A DNA stretch of 64,000 nt. Source: Siderastrea siderea. Lineage: Eukaryota > Cnidaria > Anthozoa > Scleractinia > Rhizangiidae. The DNA is taken from contig OZ034979.1 in the NCBI GenBank assembly GCA_964030785.1, forward strand, positions 9,382,883 through 9,446,882. Direction: 5' to 3'. This document shows, piece after piece, positions 11,501 through 23,600 of this stretch. Within the stretch, counting starts at the first letter, position 1. Each line of letters begins with the position of its first letter. A model generated the notes under the pieces. That model had not been told where the DNA came from. It searched no databases and saw nothing but the letters and a program-made list of their open reading frames with translations. A program made the translations under genes and the position numbers.

Positions 11501-14500
11501 TTCGCTTATAGTGTTGAGCATTTCTTAGGGCTTCTTCCGATTTATAGTTCTCAAAAGGTGAGTCTTCATTCCGATAACGGGATATTTACACTGCCTTGAA
11601 ATTCACGCGTGAAACGGTGCAATGCTTGTTTAAAATCTTCTCTGACAATGACAAAATCTTTTCTTTCTAGGACTTTATCCCGTTGGCAAAACTGCTAAAA
11701 TATCTCTTCCCTTTAGAAGAGCTCTAAACTGCCGTTTCTCGCTCTGGTTTCAAGATAATTTCGCTACCAAGTTGAAATCTTCTTACAGCACGTCCTCGTC
11801 AAATGACGTGATTCTCGTGGGACTGGCTGTCAAAAATTAACCAATTAGAATTTTGCGGCCGCTGGCAGCCGCCGAAATGAAAAAATAGGGGTCTTTGTAG
11901 CAGGCATTCCCTCGTCCCTAGCCCCCAGTCCCCCATTTTTCTCCCGTATCCTTGCTCCCCTTCCCCCTTCCCCGTTTTCGCCTGCTATGCAGGCTAAGCA
12001 CAGAGTGACTAGGAGTATTACTACGCCACCCAGGATGGGATGCTAGTCCATCACAGGAATACCAGAATAAAGTGACTAGGAGTATTACTATTTGCCAGGA
12101 TGGGATGCTAGTCCATCACAGGAATACCAGCATAAAGTGACTAGGAATATTACTACTCTCCCCTGGATGGGATGCTACTCCATCACAGGATACCCAGCAT
12201 AAAGTGACTAGGAGTATAACTACTCTCCCTGGATGGGATGTAAGTCCATCACAGGATACCCAGCATAAAGTGGTGAGGAGTATTACCACTCTCCCCGGAT
12301 GGGATGGTAGTCCTTCACAGGCTTACCTTCAGCAGCTTGTTTATACACCTGCTGGGAGAGAGACAATATGGATCAAAGTGTCTTGCAAAGAAAACAACAA
12401 AACACAGAGGTGCCAAAATGTAAAGGGCATTGATTGGGTTATTGTTCAGGATTATGTTGGGATGTCAGATGGGTACAGTGTTTGTGCTGACAAACTTTGG
12501 TCATGTTTTGGTTACATTCAACATGAGTAAACCCAACATTAGTCATTTGATATCTTGCTCTTGAATATCTCTTGAATAATAAAAATGTTTTTTTTCAGGT
12601 TGTTGAAGAGGAAGAGACAGCCGTTGTGGAATCTCGGCAAACTAGTAAGTTGCATTGTCTGAAATATTTTAGCCTTCATAAGATCCTTTTATTTAAGTTT
12701 GATTTAAATTTACAAAAGTAGCTTTTGCATATTGCAAGGGATGCACTGCTGGCAGAAAGAGCTGGCCAGTGATTTTGGTGCCTACTGTTGCCTGCTAATT
12801 CACATGGAACTTTTGATGGACTCCCTACCAAGTTTTGTAAGATTCTCTGCCAATTTGTCTGAAACCCTGTCAGTATTTTGATTGAGTATACACAAGCTGA
12901 GCAACTGAGTAAAATCTCACAAAGATATAGGTATTTAGGAAATGTCACCGAGCATGGTTGTTTTTATTTTATTTTTTTTATCCAGACACCTTAACCTCAA
13001 CATACACACTTTATCTTGAGTGCAAAAAAAAAAATAAAACAAGAAAAGCCCCAGGGGCATTAACCCCGCCGTTGTTCTCTCTGCCCTTGGGGTCCAAAAT
13101 ATATTACGGCCACGTAAGATACAAGCCGAAGTGGTGTAAATTTTAACAGTTGGTGATTTATCGTATTTTTATGTGTTTGCAATGATAATATAAATCAAGA
13201 CATGACCTACCTAATCACCCTGTTTTAGCGTGCATGACGAAGAGCGTGATGAAATATTTTGATCATAGCGTGACTCAGCCTGGCCTCGTAGCTCAGTTGG
13301 TAGCGCGATGGTGTTCTAATCAGGAGGTCGTGGGTTCAAATCCCGCCGGGATCAAAGATTTTTCTTTTATCTTGGTTCTCATTTCTAATTTCTTCTTTTA
13401 AGGCCTGTGGCCTGGGGGAAATTATGGAGGGCAGTATTGCTCACTTCTTGGCACTCTATCATACACTTTACATCATAATATTACTAAGTTCATAGCGATC
13501 GCGAGTTCATGCCAGCTTTCAAACTAAAGCTCGCTAGTACATTCGTCCTTGCTCTCGTCGAAGAAAAGTTAAGTCCATTGAATTCCTTGTACTTTTCTAC
13601 ACAATTTTCCTTAAAGATTTTGGCGAAGCAAAGCAAAACTGCCAAAAAAATGTTTGCATTTGACTGTTGAATTATTCAACTTGGCGAAAGTAAGGGACTT
13701 CCCCGAATCGGCTTCTGTGTTTTCAGTGATCTAATGTTTACGTGCCAGGGCAAGTTAGGCGAATTCATGCCAGCTTCAAAGCTCGCTAGCACCTTCGTCC
13801 TTGCTCTCATTGAAGAGAAGTCAACTCCACTGAATTTCTCGTACTTTTCTACGCAACTTTCCCTAAAGATTTTGGCGAAGCAAGGCAAAACTGCCAAAAA
13901 AATGCTTGCATTTCACGGTTGAATTATTCAACTTGGCGAAAGCAAGGGACTTCCCCGAATCAGCTTCTGTGTTTCAGTGATGTAATGTTTACGTGCCAGG
14001 GCAAGTTTGGCGAATTCATGCCAGCTTCAAAGCTCGCTAGCACCTTCGTTCTTGCTTTCATCGAAGGGGTTTTCATGCCATTAAATCGCCAGTAATTTTC
14101 TACACCAACTTTCATGAAAATTCTGGCAAAATAACGCTAAACGAACCAAGATTACCGGCAAGTATTGTTTTGACCGAGCGGAAGTCTGGGGCAACTGACC
14201 ACGACAAAAAAAAAAAACAAGAAAAGTCCCAGGGGGCATTAACCCCGCCGTTGTTCTCTCTGCCCTTGGGGTCCAAAATATATTACGGCCAGGTAAAAGT
14301 TGGTGATTTATCGTATCTTTTACGTGCTTGCGATGATAATATAAATCAAGATACGACTTGCCTAATCACTCTGTTTTAGCGTGCGTGACGAAGAGGGTGA
14401 TGAAATTATTATTTTGATCACAGCGTGACTCAGCCTGGCCTCGTAGCTCGGTTGAGGGACGGTGTTCTAATCCGGAGGTCGTGGGTTCGAATCCCGGCGG

Positions 14501-17500
14501 AGTCAAAGATTTTTCTTTTATCTTGGTTCTCATTTCTAATTTCTTACTTTTAAGGCCTGTGGTTGGGGGGAAATTATGGAGGGCAGTATTACTCACTTCT
14601 TGGCACTCATACATACATACTTTACATCATAATTACTAAGTTCATAGCGATCGCGAGTTCATGCCAGCTTTCAAACTTAAGCTCCCTAGTACATTCGTCC
14701 TTGCTCTCGTCGATGAAATGTTAACTCCATTGAATTCCTTGTACTTTTCTACACAACTTTCCCGAAAGATTTTGGCGAAGCAAAGCAAAACTGCCAAAAA
14801 AATGCTTGCAGTTGACTGTTGAATTATTCAACTTGGCGAAAGCAAGGGACTTCCCCGAATCGGCTTCTGTGTTTCAGTGATGTAATGTTTAGGTGCCACG
14901 GCAAGTTAGGCGAATTCATTCCAGCTTCAAAGCTTGCTAGCACCTTCGTTCCTACTTTCATTGGACCCCGCCGTTTTTCTCCTCCTCCCAGGGAGCAAAA
15001 TATATTACGGTCACTCAAGATACGAGCTCAAGTGGTGTAAATTTTAAAGTTGATGATTTATCGTACCCGTGTTTGCTGCCATTTCCCCTTATGCGTCTGC
15101 TCCGCACCCTTCTCCCTGTGGTAACATGAATCCCTGATAGTATGAACCTCATCCCTCATTCCTTGGTCATCCACTTGTCCTAGCTTTCGCGAAGAAGAAC
15201 GTGACGAAATATTTTGACCATAGCGTGTCTCAGTTCACGTTTTTTTTAAATAAACGAACTGACATGTCAGCGTAATTCTAAATAGCAAGGGCACGGAAAT
15301 TTAAATAGATTTCTTGATAAAAAAAACTCATTCTAAAATCTAAAGGAAACTGGTAGCTATGAAAAACCGTAAAAGTCTATTTTAGGCAGTGATTCGATGA
15401 GTGATTCGGCGCAAGCAAGTTTACTTCTCCGAATCGGCTTCTGTGTTTCAATGACGTAATGTTTATGTGCTACGGCACGTAGCATGAATCATTGGCTTTC
15501 AAAGCTCGCTAGCACCTTCGTCCTTGCTCTCATTGAAGAGAAGTCAACTCCATTGAATTTCTTGTACTTTTCTACACAACTTTTCCTAAAGATTTTGGCG
15601 AAGCAAAGCAAAACTGCCAAAAATATGCTTGCATTTCACTGTTGAATTTTTCAACTTGGCGAAAGCAAGGGACTTCCCTGGATCACCTTTTGTGTTTCAG
15701 TGATGTAATGTTTACGTGCCAGGGCAGGTTTGGCAAATTCATGCCAGCTTCAAAGCTCGCTAGCACCTTCGTTCTTGCTTTCATCGAAGGAATTTTCATG
15801 CCATTAAATTGCCGGTAATTTTCTACACCAACTTTCATGAAAATTCTGAAAACGAACAAAGTTTACCGGCAAGTATTGTTTTGACCGAGCGGAGGTCTGG
15901 GGCAACTGACCACGACAAAAAAAAAAAAACAAGAAAAGCCCCAGGGGGCATTAACCCCGCCGTTGTTCTCTCTGCCCTTGGGGTCCAAAATATATTACGG
16001 CCAGCTAAAAGTTGGTGATTTATCGTATCATTTACGTGCTTGCGATGATAATATAAATCAAGACACGACTTGCCTAATCACTCTGTTTTAGCGTGCGTGA
16101 CGAAGAGGGTGATGAAATTATTATTTTGATCACAGCGTGACTCAGCCTGGCCTCGTAGCTCAGTTGGTTGAGCGACGGTGTTCTAATCCGGAGGTCGTGG
16201 GTTCGAATCCCGCCGGGGTCAAAGATTTTTCTTTTATCTTGGTTCTCATTTCTAATTTCTTACTTTTAAGGCCTGTGGTCGGGGTGAAATTATGGAGGGC
16301 AGTATTACTCACTTCTTGGCACTCATACATACATACTTTACATCATAATTACCAAGTTCATAGCGATCGCGAGTTCATGCCAGCTTTCAAACTTAAGCTC
16401 CCTAGTACATTCGTCCTTGCTCTCGTCGAAGAAATGTTAACTCCATTGAATTCCTTGTACTTTTCTACACAACTTTCCCTAAAGATTTTGGCGAAGCAAA
16501 GCAAAACTGTCAAAAAAATGCTTGCCTTTGACTGTTGAATTATTCAACTTGGCGAAAGCAAGGGACTTCCCCGAATCGGCTTCTGTGTTTCAGTGATATA
16601 ATGTTTACGTGCCACGGCAAGTTAGGCGCATTTATTCCAGCTTCAAAGCTCCCTAGCACCTTCGTTCCTACTTTCATCGGACCCCGCCGTTTTTCTCCTC
16701 CTCCCAGGGAGCAAAATATATTACGGTCACTCAAGATACGAGCTCAAGTATTGTAAATTTTAAAGTTGATGATTTATCGTACCTGTGTTTGCTGCCATTT
16801 CCCCTTATGCGTCTGCTCCGCACCCTTCTCCCTGTGGTAACATGAATCCCTGATAGTATGAACCCCATCCCTCATTCCTTGGTCATCCACTTGTCCTAGC
16901 TTTCGCGAAGAAGAACGTGACGAAATATTTTGACCATAGCGTGACTCAATTAAGGGACGTTTTTTTTAAAATAAACGAACTGACATGTCAGCGTAATTCT
17001 AAATAGCAAGGGCACGGAAATTTAAATAGATTTCTTGATAAAAAACTCATTCTAAAATCTAAAGGAAACTGGTAGCTATGAAAAACCGTAAAAGTCTATT
17101 TTAGGCCGTGATTCGATGAGTGATTCGGCGCAAGCAAGTTTACTTCTCCGAATCGGCTTCTGTGTTTCAATGACGTAATGTTTATGTGCTACGGCACGTA
17201 GCATGAATCATTGGCTTTCAAAGCTCGCTAGCACCTTCGTCCTTGCTCTCATTGAAGAGAAGTCAACTCCATTGAATTTCTTGTACTTTTCTACACAACT
17301 TTCCCTAAAGATTTTGGCGAAGCAAAGCAAAACTGCCAAAAATATGCTTGCATTTCACTGTTGAATTTTTCAACTTGGCGAAAGCAAGGGACTTCCCCGG
17401 ATCACCTTTTGTGTTTCAGTGATGTAATGTTTACGTGCCAGGGCAGGTTTGGCAAATTCATGCCAGCCTCAAAGCTCGCTAGCACCTTCGTTCTTGCTTT

Positions 17501-17647
17501 CATCGAAGGAATTTTCATGCCATTAAATCCCCGGTAATTTTCTACACCAACTTTCATGAAAATTCTGGCGAATAAACGCTGAACGAACAAAGTTTACCGG
17601 CAAGTATTGTTTTGACCGAGCGCAGGTCTGGGGCAACTGACCACGAC

Positions 17648-17678
<31 letters not shown>

Positions 17679-20600
17679 TATTACTAGACCCCGTCCTGAC
17701 GGCGGGGTAACCAGAAACGCCCCAGGGGCATTGGACCCCGCTGTTTTTCTCCTCCTCCCAGGGGGCAAAATATGTTACGGTCACTCAACATACGAGCCCA
17801 AGGCGTGTGAATTTTAAAGTCTGTGATTTATCGTACCTTTGACGTGTTTGCTGCCATTCCCCCTTACGTCTTCTCCGCACCCTTCTCCCTGTGATAACGT
17901 GAATCCCTGATAGTATGAACCCCATCCCTCATTCCTTGGTCCTCCCTTTGTCCTAGCTTTTGCGAAGAAGAACGTGACGAAATATTTTGACCGTAGCGTG
18001 ACTCAGTTGCGTCACGTTTTTTAAATAAACGAACTGACATGCCAGCGTAATTCTAAATAGCAAGGGCACGGAAATTTAAATAGATTTCTTGATAAAGAAA
18101 CTTATTCTAAAATCTAAAGGAAACTGGTAGCTATGGGAAAAAAACGTAAAAGTCTATTTTAGGCCGTGATTTCATGAGTGATTTGGTGCAAGCAAGTTAC
18201 TTCTCCGAATCGGCTTCTGTCTTTCAATGACGTAATGTTTATGTGCTACGGCACGTGGCTTGAATCATTGGCTTTCAAGGCTCACTAGCACCTTCGTCCT
18301 TGCTCTCATCGAAGAGAAGTCAACTCCATTGAATTTCTTGTACTTTTCTACACAACTTTCCCTAAAGATTTTGGCGAAGCAAAGCAAAACTGCCCAGAAA
18401 CTGCTTGCATTTCACTGTTGAATTATTCAACTTGGCGAAAGCAAGGGACTTCCCCGAATCGGCTTCTTTGTTTCAGTGATGTAATGTTTACGTGCCAGGG
18501 CAAGTTATTAGAATTCATGCCAGCTTCAAAGCTCGCTAGCACCTTCGTTCTTGCTTTCAGCGAAGCAGTTTTTATGCCATTAAATCGCCAGTAGTTTTCT
18601 ACACCAACTTTCATCAAAATTCTGGCGAAGAAACGCTAAACGAACGCACATTACCGGCGAGTATTGTTTTGACCGAGCGGACGTCTGGGGCAAGTGACCA
18701 CGACAAAAAAAAAAAAAAAAAAAAAAAAAAAGGGGTATTACTAGACCCCGTCCTGACGGCGGGGTAAAAAAAAAAAAAAAACGGGTATTACTAGACCCCG
18801 TCCTGACGGCGGGGTAATAAAATAAAATAAATAAATAAAACTAAAAATAAAACCAAACAAAACAAAAAACTCTCTATTTTGACAAGGCTGGATCCTTAAT
18901 TGACAATTGACAATGAAAGATAATGATTGTACTATTCATTAACTTTGCTCTAAAATCAATTTAAACATTTATGAAATAATTTTAATGGTCATTTATTATT
19001 CGTAATTGCTAATAATTTCCTCCTGGATTTCTGCAGCTGAAAAACAGAGAAAGCCAGCTAAGAAACCAGAATCCAAGAAATCTAAACAAGCTCCATCTAA
19101 GAAAGGAAGTGGTGGATCAACTTCACAGACTTCAATGCCAGCTCAGGGTGCTCCTGCCGCTAAGCCGAAACGTTACTCATCACAGCGACAGCGCACAACA
19201 CAGCAGATGCCGCTGCCTGTGCAGCAGGCAATGGTGCCACAGATTGGGGCAATGTACCCTGATCAAGCTTATTATGAACAAATGGGTGAGTTTTTTTCTT
19301 GTTGAAAAGATAAATACAACTGGCATCTGAGGAAAGTAGGTTCAATAGTTTACATTCGAATGGTAAGCCGTTGCACTTTTTATAAAGAAATTCATCGACA
19401 GATTCAAAAGTAAGAACCGCCTTTTGAAGCAAAATAAACAGCTCCCCAGGAAAGTACTGCTCAGTAGCTTTCATTTGAATGGTCACACTTTAGGATTTCA
19501 TCCACAGACTCAAAAGTTAGAACCCCCTTGTACAGCATAATAAACAGCACCACAGTAAAGTACTGCTCAATGGCTTTCATTTGAATGGTCACACTTTAGG
19601 ATTTCATCCACAAACTCAAAAGTTAGAACCCCCTTGCACAGCATAATAAACAGCACCACAGTAAAGTACTGCTCAATGGCTTTCATTTGAATGGTCACAC
19701 TTCAGGATTTCATCCACAAACTCAAAAGGTAGAACCCCTTGTACAGCATAACAAACAGCACCACAGAAAAGTACTGTTCAGTGAACAGCCATACGTTAGA
19801 ATTTTATCCACGGACTCAAAGATTAGAACTAATGTAAAGCATACATTTAGTGAACAACACTAAAGGAATTTACTGCTCAACCAGGGCTCGAGACTAACTT
19901 TTCAGCTTAGTAGCCAAGTGGCTAGTGAGAGGTTTGATTTCACTAGCCAAAATAAATTTTCACTAGCCAGACTTTTTTTGCATAATCTCATACTGTGTTC
20001 AATGTGTCTAATTTTTCGCCGAGTTAAGTACTGTAAACATGCCTCTCTGTAATCTCAACAGTGAAGAACTTGAATGTTGACTATTCTTTCCAACAGTTAA
20101 AGATCCCCACACGAATGCAAAGTACTATGTGCCTTCAGAGCAAATTCCAAGGCGAGATGTAGTTCACGCTTCTCTTTCCCATTTCGGTCAGATCATGACA
20201 AATAACTCGAACGGTTAACCTTATATGAGCATGTTGGGAAACGTTGGGAAGACAAGACTAACGTACGAACATTGTGAGTTACGGAGAAACGTCAAAAAGA
20301 CAAGACTGATACAGCACTCAACTCACTTACGGAAAAACATCTACAAGAGAAGACTAGTAAATTATAAGCGTATTTAAGTGTAGAGAAACATTGAGCAGAA
20401 AAAACTAAGAAGGATCGAACTTACTAAGGTACAGAGAAACGTTGAGAAGTCATATCAAACACGTTGGTTGCAAATGCACCACAGTAGGGAGAAACGCTGC
20501 CAACGTACCAAAATACAGAGACTAATAAATTAAAAATACGCAACTACTAACTCACGGAGAAAGGTTATTAGACAAAACTAATTCTGTAAGAACGTGTAAC

Positions 20601-23600
20601 ATACGGAAGAACGCTGAACGGACAAACTGAACTATTACAGTGGGACAATAAATTACGGAGAAACGTAAATGAGACAACTAAAATCGCACTAACATACGGA
20701 TAAACGTTTTTACGACAAGACTAATACCATATGAACATAGTAACGTACAGAGAAACGCCAAGCAGTGTCGACTTATCGTACGAATGTACCGACACACTGA
20801 AAACCTTAGGAAGAGCAGAAAAATGTCGTGCGAATGTGCTAACGTACAAAGAAACGTTGAGAAGGCTAGACTAATAAATTTTTAAAGACGAGGAAGTTTA
20901 TTTAGGCTAGACTAATAAATCGACAAACCTACTTACGTACGGAGAAACGTTGTGAAGGCGTTACGTAAAGAGAAACGCTGGAAAGAGAAACCATTGTACG
21001 AACGTAGCAATTAATGGAAAAAAGTTGATAACAGAAGACTAAACAATAATTGTGTGAACCTACTAACGTGTAGACAAATATCATATGAACGCACTAATGG
21101 ACCTTTCAAGGAAACATATGGTGAAACGTTCTGAAGTCGGCTTATTTCATTTGAACGTAGTAATGACGGAGAAAACGTTGCCACCTGAGACAAGAATTAG
21201 TAGGGAAAAACGTTGAGAGGACAAAACAAGTATCATACGAACATTATGATATCCTTTTATGGAATAAGTTTTAGTTTCTGCTCACTCAATTTGCTTTTGG
21301 GATCCAATCATCAGAAGCAATATTTAGTTTGGTTTCCATCCGGTGCTTTAGTGCTTTGAAATTTTCACTAGCCAAAATGGCTAGTGAAAGCGCAAAACTT
21401 ACTAGCCAAAACGGAATTTCTACTAGTCTGTGACTAGTTGGCTACCGTTAGTCTCGAGCCCTGTCAACTGCTTTCAAAGGAACAGTCACACTTTAGGATT
21501 TCATCCACAAATGCACAAGTTAGAACCACCTTTACAGCATAAGTATAATAGACTGAGTACCACATAAAATTACTAATCAATATTTCAGAGTAACCAATTT
21601 AGGATTTCATCTACAGACGTAAACACTTTTTTAAATCAATCAATGGCCTTACACAAATCAAAGATTGTCTCTTTGACAGGAAGATTTAAGAATAATAATT
21701 TTTATTATTGTTTCTTCTGTTTTTATTTCCAGCCTACCAAGGCCTGTATGTCCCTACAGGGACTCCTCCTCCACAGCCTGTCCCTATGCCTGTTATACAA
21801 CAGCAACCTGATGTCATGCAGGATTTGGCAGTCACACCTGGTAAGGAGTACATTCATTTACTTATTTCTTCGGAGTTTGTTGCAGTCATTCATTGTTTGT
21901 ATGAATTTGAAAAGCTTAAAATCGACCCTATGGTCAAAACAGTAATATACCTCAAACTTCCTCTTGGAAGACAATATTCTTGTGGTCCTATCTAAATACA
22001 AACAATAGTTAGATTATAATATGAACATCCAATAAGCACATACAGACACTATATTTTAACCTCCCATGAGTGGACACCTCTCCTAAGTGGACACTCAGAC
22101 ATTGCCACTGCTTCATTTCTAACCTTCCTTAAAGTGTATATGACACGAAAATTTTTTCTTCGGTTTTTGATTGTTTTATGTGTACAAAAAATGATTCTAA
22201 CCCTTAAACCGGCACCAAACTGTTCAAACGTACTTTTTTCGCGGTGAAAATAGCGCACATTTGAGTTCAAAAGTGTCGCCGTCTTGTGCGGCCAAAATAT
22301 CACGTGATTAGCTAATGTGACGTCAATCGACTTGACGACAAAACCAACATGGCGTCAAAGTGGAAGGAACTTGGGAGAGTTGGCAAAGGTTTCTCGTAGC
22401 TGAAGCGCCTAATAAGCGTTGGTTTGCGTATTCCTTTTGACGAAATGGAGGGGAAGTACTCAGTATTCCTAGGATCCAGCATTTTGGGACAAGGGAATCG
22501 AAATAATTGTGTTGAAGGAGATGCAAGGTCGAAGCACTCAGGCTACTCGAGATTTTGATGTTTGCTATGTTTTTAACTTGAAGATATGGTTACGAACGAG
22601 CATTGTTTTATAAGGATCTGGCTCGGTAAGCAAAGAATTGTTACTGCAAAGCCCAGAGATGCTTTTCATTCGCAAAGCAGGACAGGTACGATAGCGTGGT
22701 CTGACTTTCGATTGTACAGGCGAACAGAGCTACCAGTACGGTCTTAAATGAAATTTGTTTTTTTCTTCTCTGGACTTCAGTAAGACATTATGATATCAAT
22801 ATAATTTCAATGCCGATCGCCTACTCATAACATTTTTACATTGGACTGTGCATACACTGTCTTAACCTGACTGCACTGGATGGACGATTTTAACTCAAAT
22901 AGATCACCTTTTTAGCAAGACAAGAGTTCAGGATTTTGTTTTACTCGTCCTGTGAGGAGGCTGTAAATGCCTCGTTGTTAGAGAGTGAAAATAGAAAGAA
23001 AATCAAGAGGTTGCTGAAAGAATTCCAGGAAATGTCTCACTCGGTTATATTTGTTTATGAAGACAAACATTTTCTAGGAGTTTGTTTAATCCTATGTGTA
23101 CATATCAAGGTTTTTACCAATCAGGCTGAAATAAATTCCCTCCCTTTTCACTGATGACCACGACCTGACCTGACCTGATTTACATCAGCTTGCTAACAAC
23201 AAAAATCCCTGTTTATACCAACAGCTGTAACTAAGCTAGACCCATCCAGGCCTCGAGTGATCTAGATTGGGTGGTTGTTGATACTGACATAGGGCAGTCA
23301 GACCCACCCCCCCCCCCCCTTGCTTTTTGGTCAGATGAAGTAAACATGGAATCATTATTTCTTGTTGCTTTATGTTTGGTGGTGGTTCTGATAGATCAAT
23401 AAATATCAACTATCAAAATTGAAGATCAAGTGATGATGACAGAAGGACATTCCTTCTGTTGCAATGATTGTGACCTGCAGTCAACAAGAATGATACATTA
23501 CATTGTAATAATTTACATTGTAATAATTTACTATTTTAGAAACTTCCCATATGGGAATACTGAGATAAATTGTTGTTGTTGTTGTGCTGTCACTCTTTGT

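Larger units (their letters stand above)
13020..18830 (+). repeat. Composite tandem array in CASC3 intron 10: ~250-bp sub-units in ~1.72-kb higher-order repeats
   Basis: The landmark TGACCGAGCG followed by 'tctggggcaactgaccacgac' and an A-run recurs at about 14171, 15882, 17613 and 18670: spacings of 1711, 1731 and 1057 bp. Within each repeat a unit of about 250 bp recurs (13677, 13928 and later), with words 'caacttggcgaaagcaaggg', 'gtaatgtttacgtgcca', 'ccagcttcaaagctcgctag' and 'gattttggcgaagcaa'. The full repeat also carries 'ccccgccgttgttctctctgcccttgg', a tRNA-like sequence, and 'tccctgatagtatgaacc'. The last copy lacks the tRNA-like part, which explains its shorter length. Short ORFs of 60-75 codons recur because the DNA repeats; I see no gene. 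Confidence 0.85.

Noticed and set aside
16137..16538. 133-codon ORF starting with a VAQLVER..SNPEVVGSNPA peptide
   Set aside because: This peptide is the well-known spurious translation of tRNA-like sequence; the ORF runs through the tRNA-like copy and satellite units.
13734..18617. Family of similar 60-82-codon ORFs (MFTCQGKLGEF... and antisense versions)
   Set aside because: They recur only because the 250-bp DNA unit repeats; frames are broken differently in each copy.
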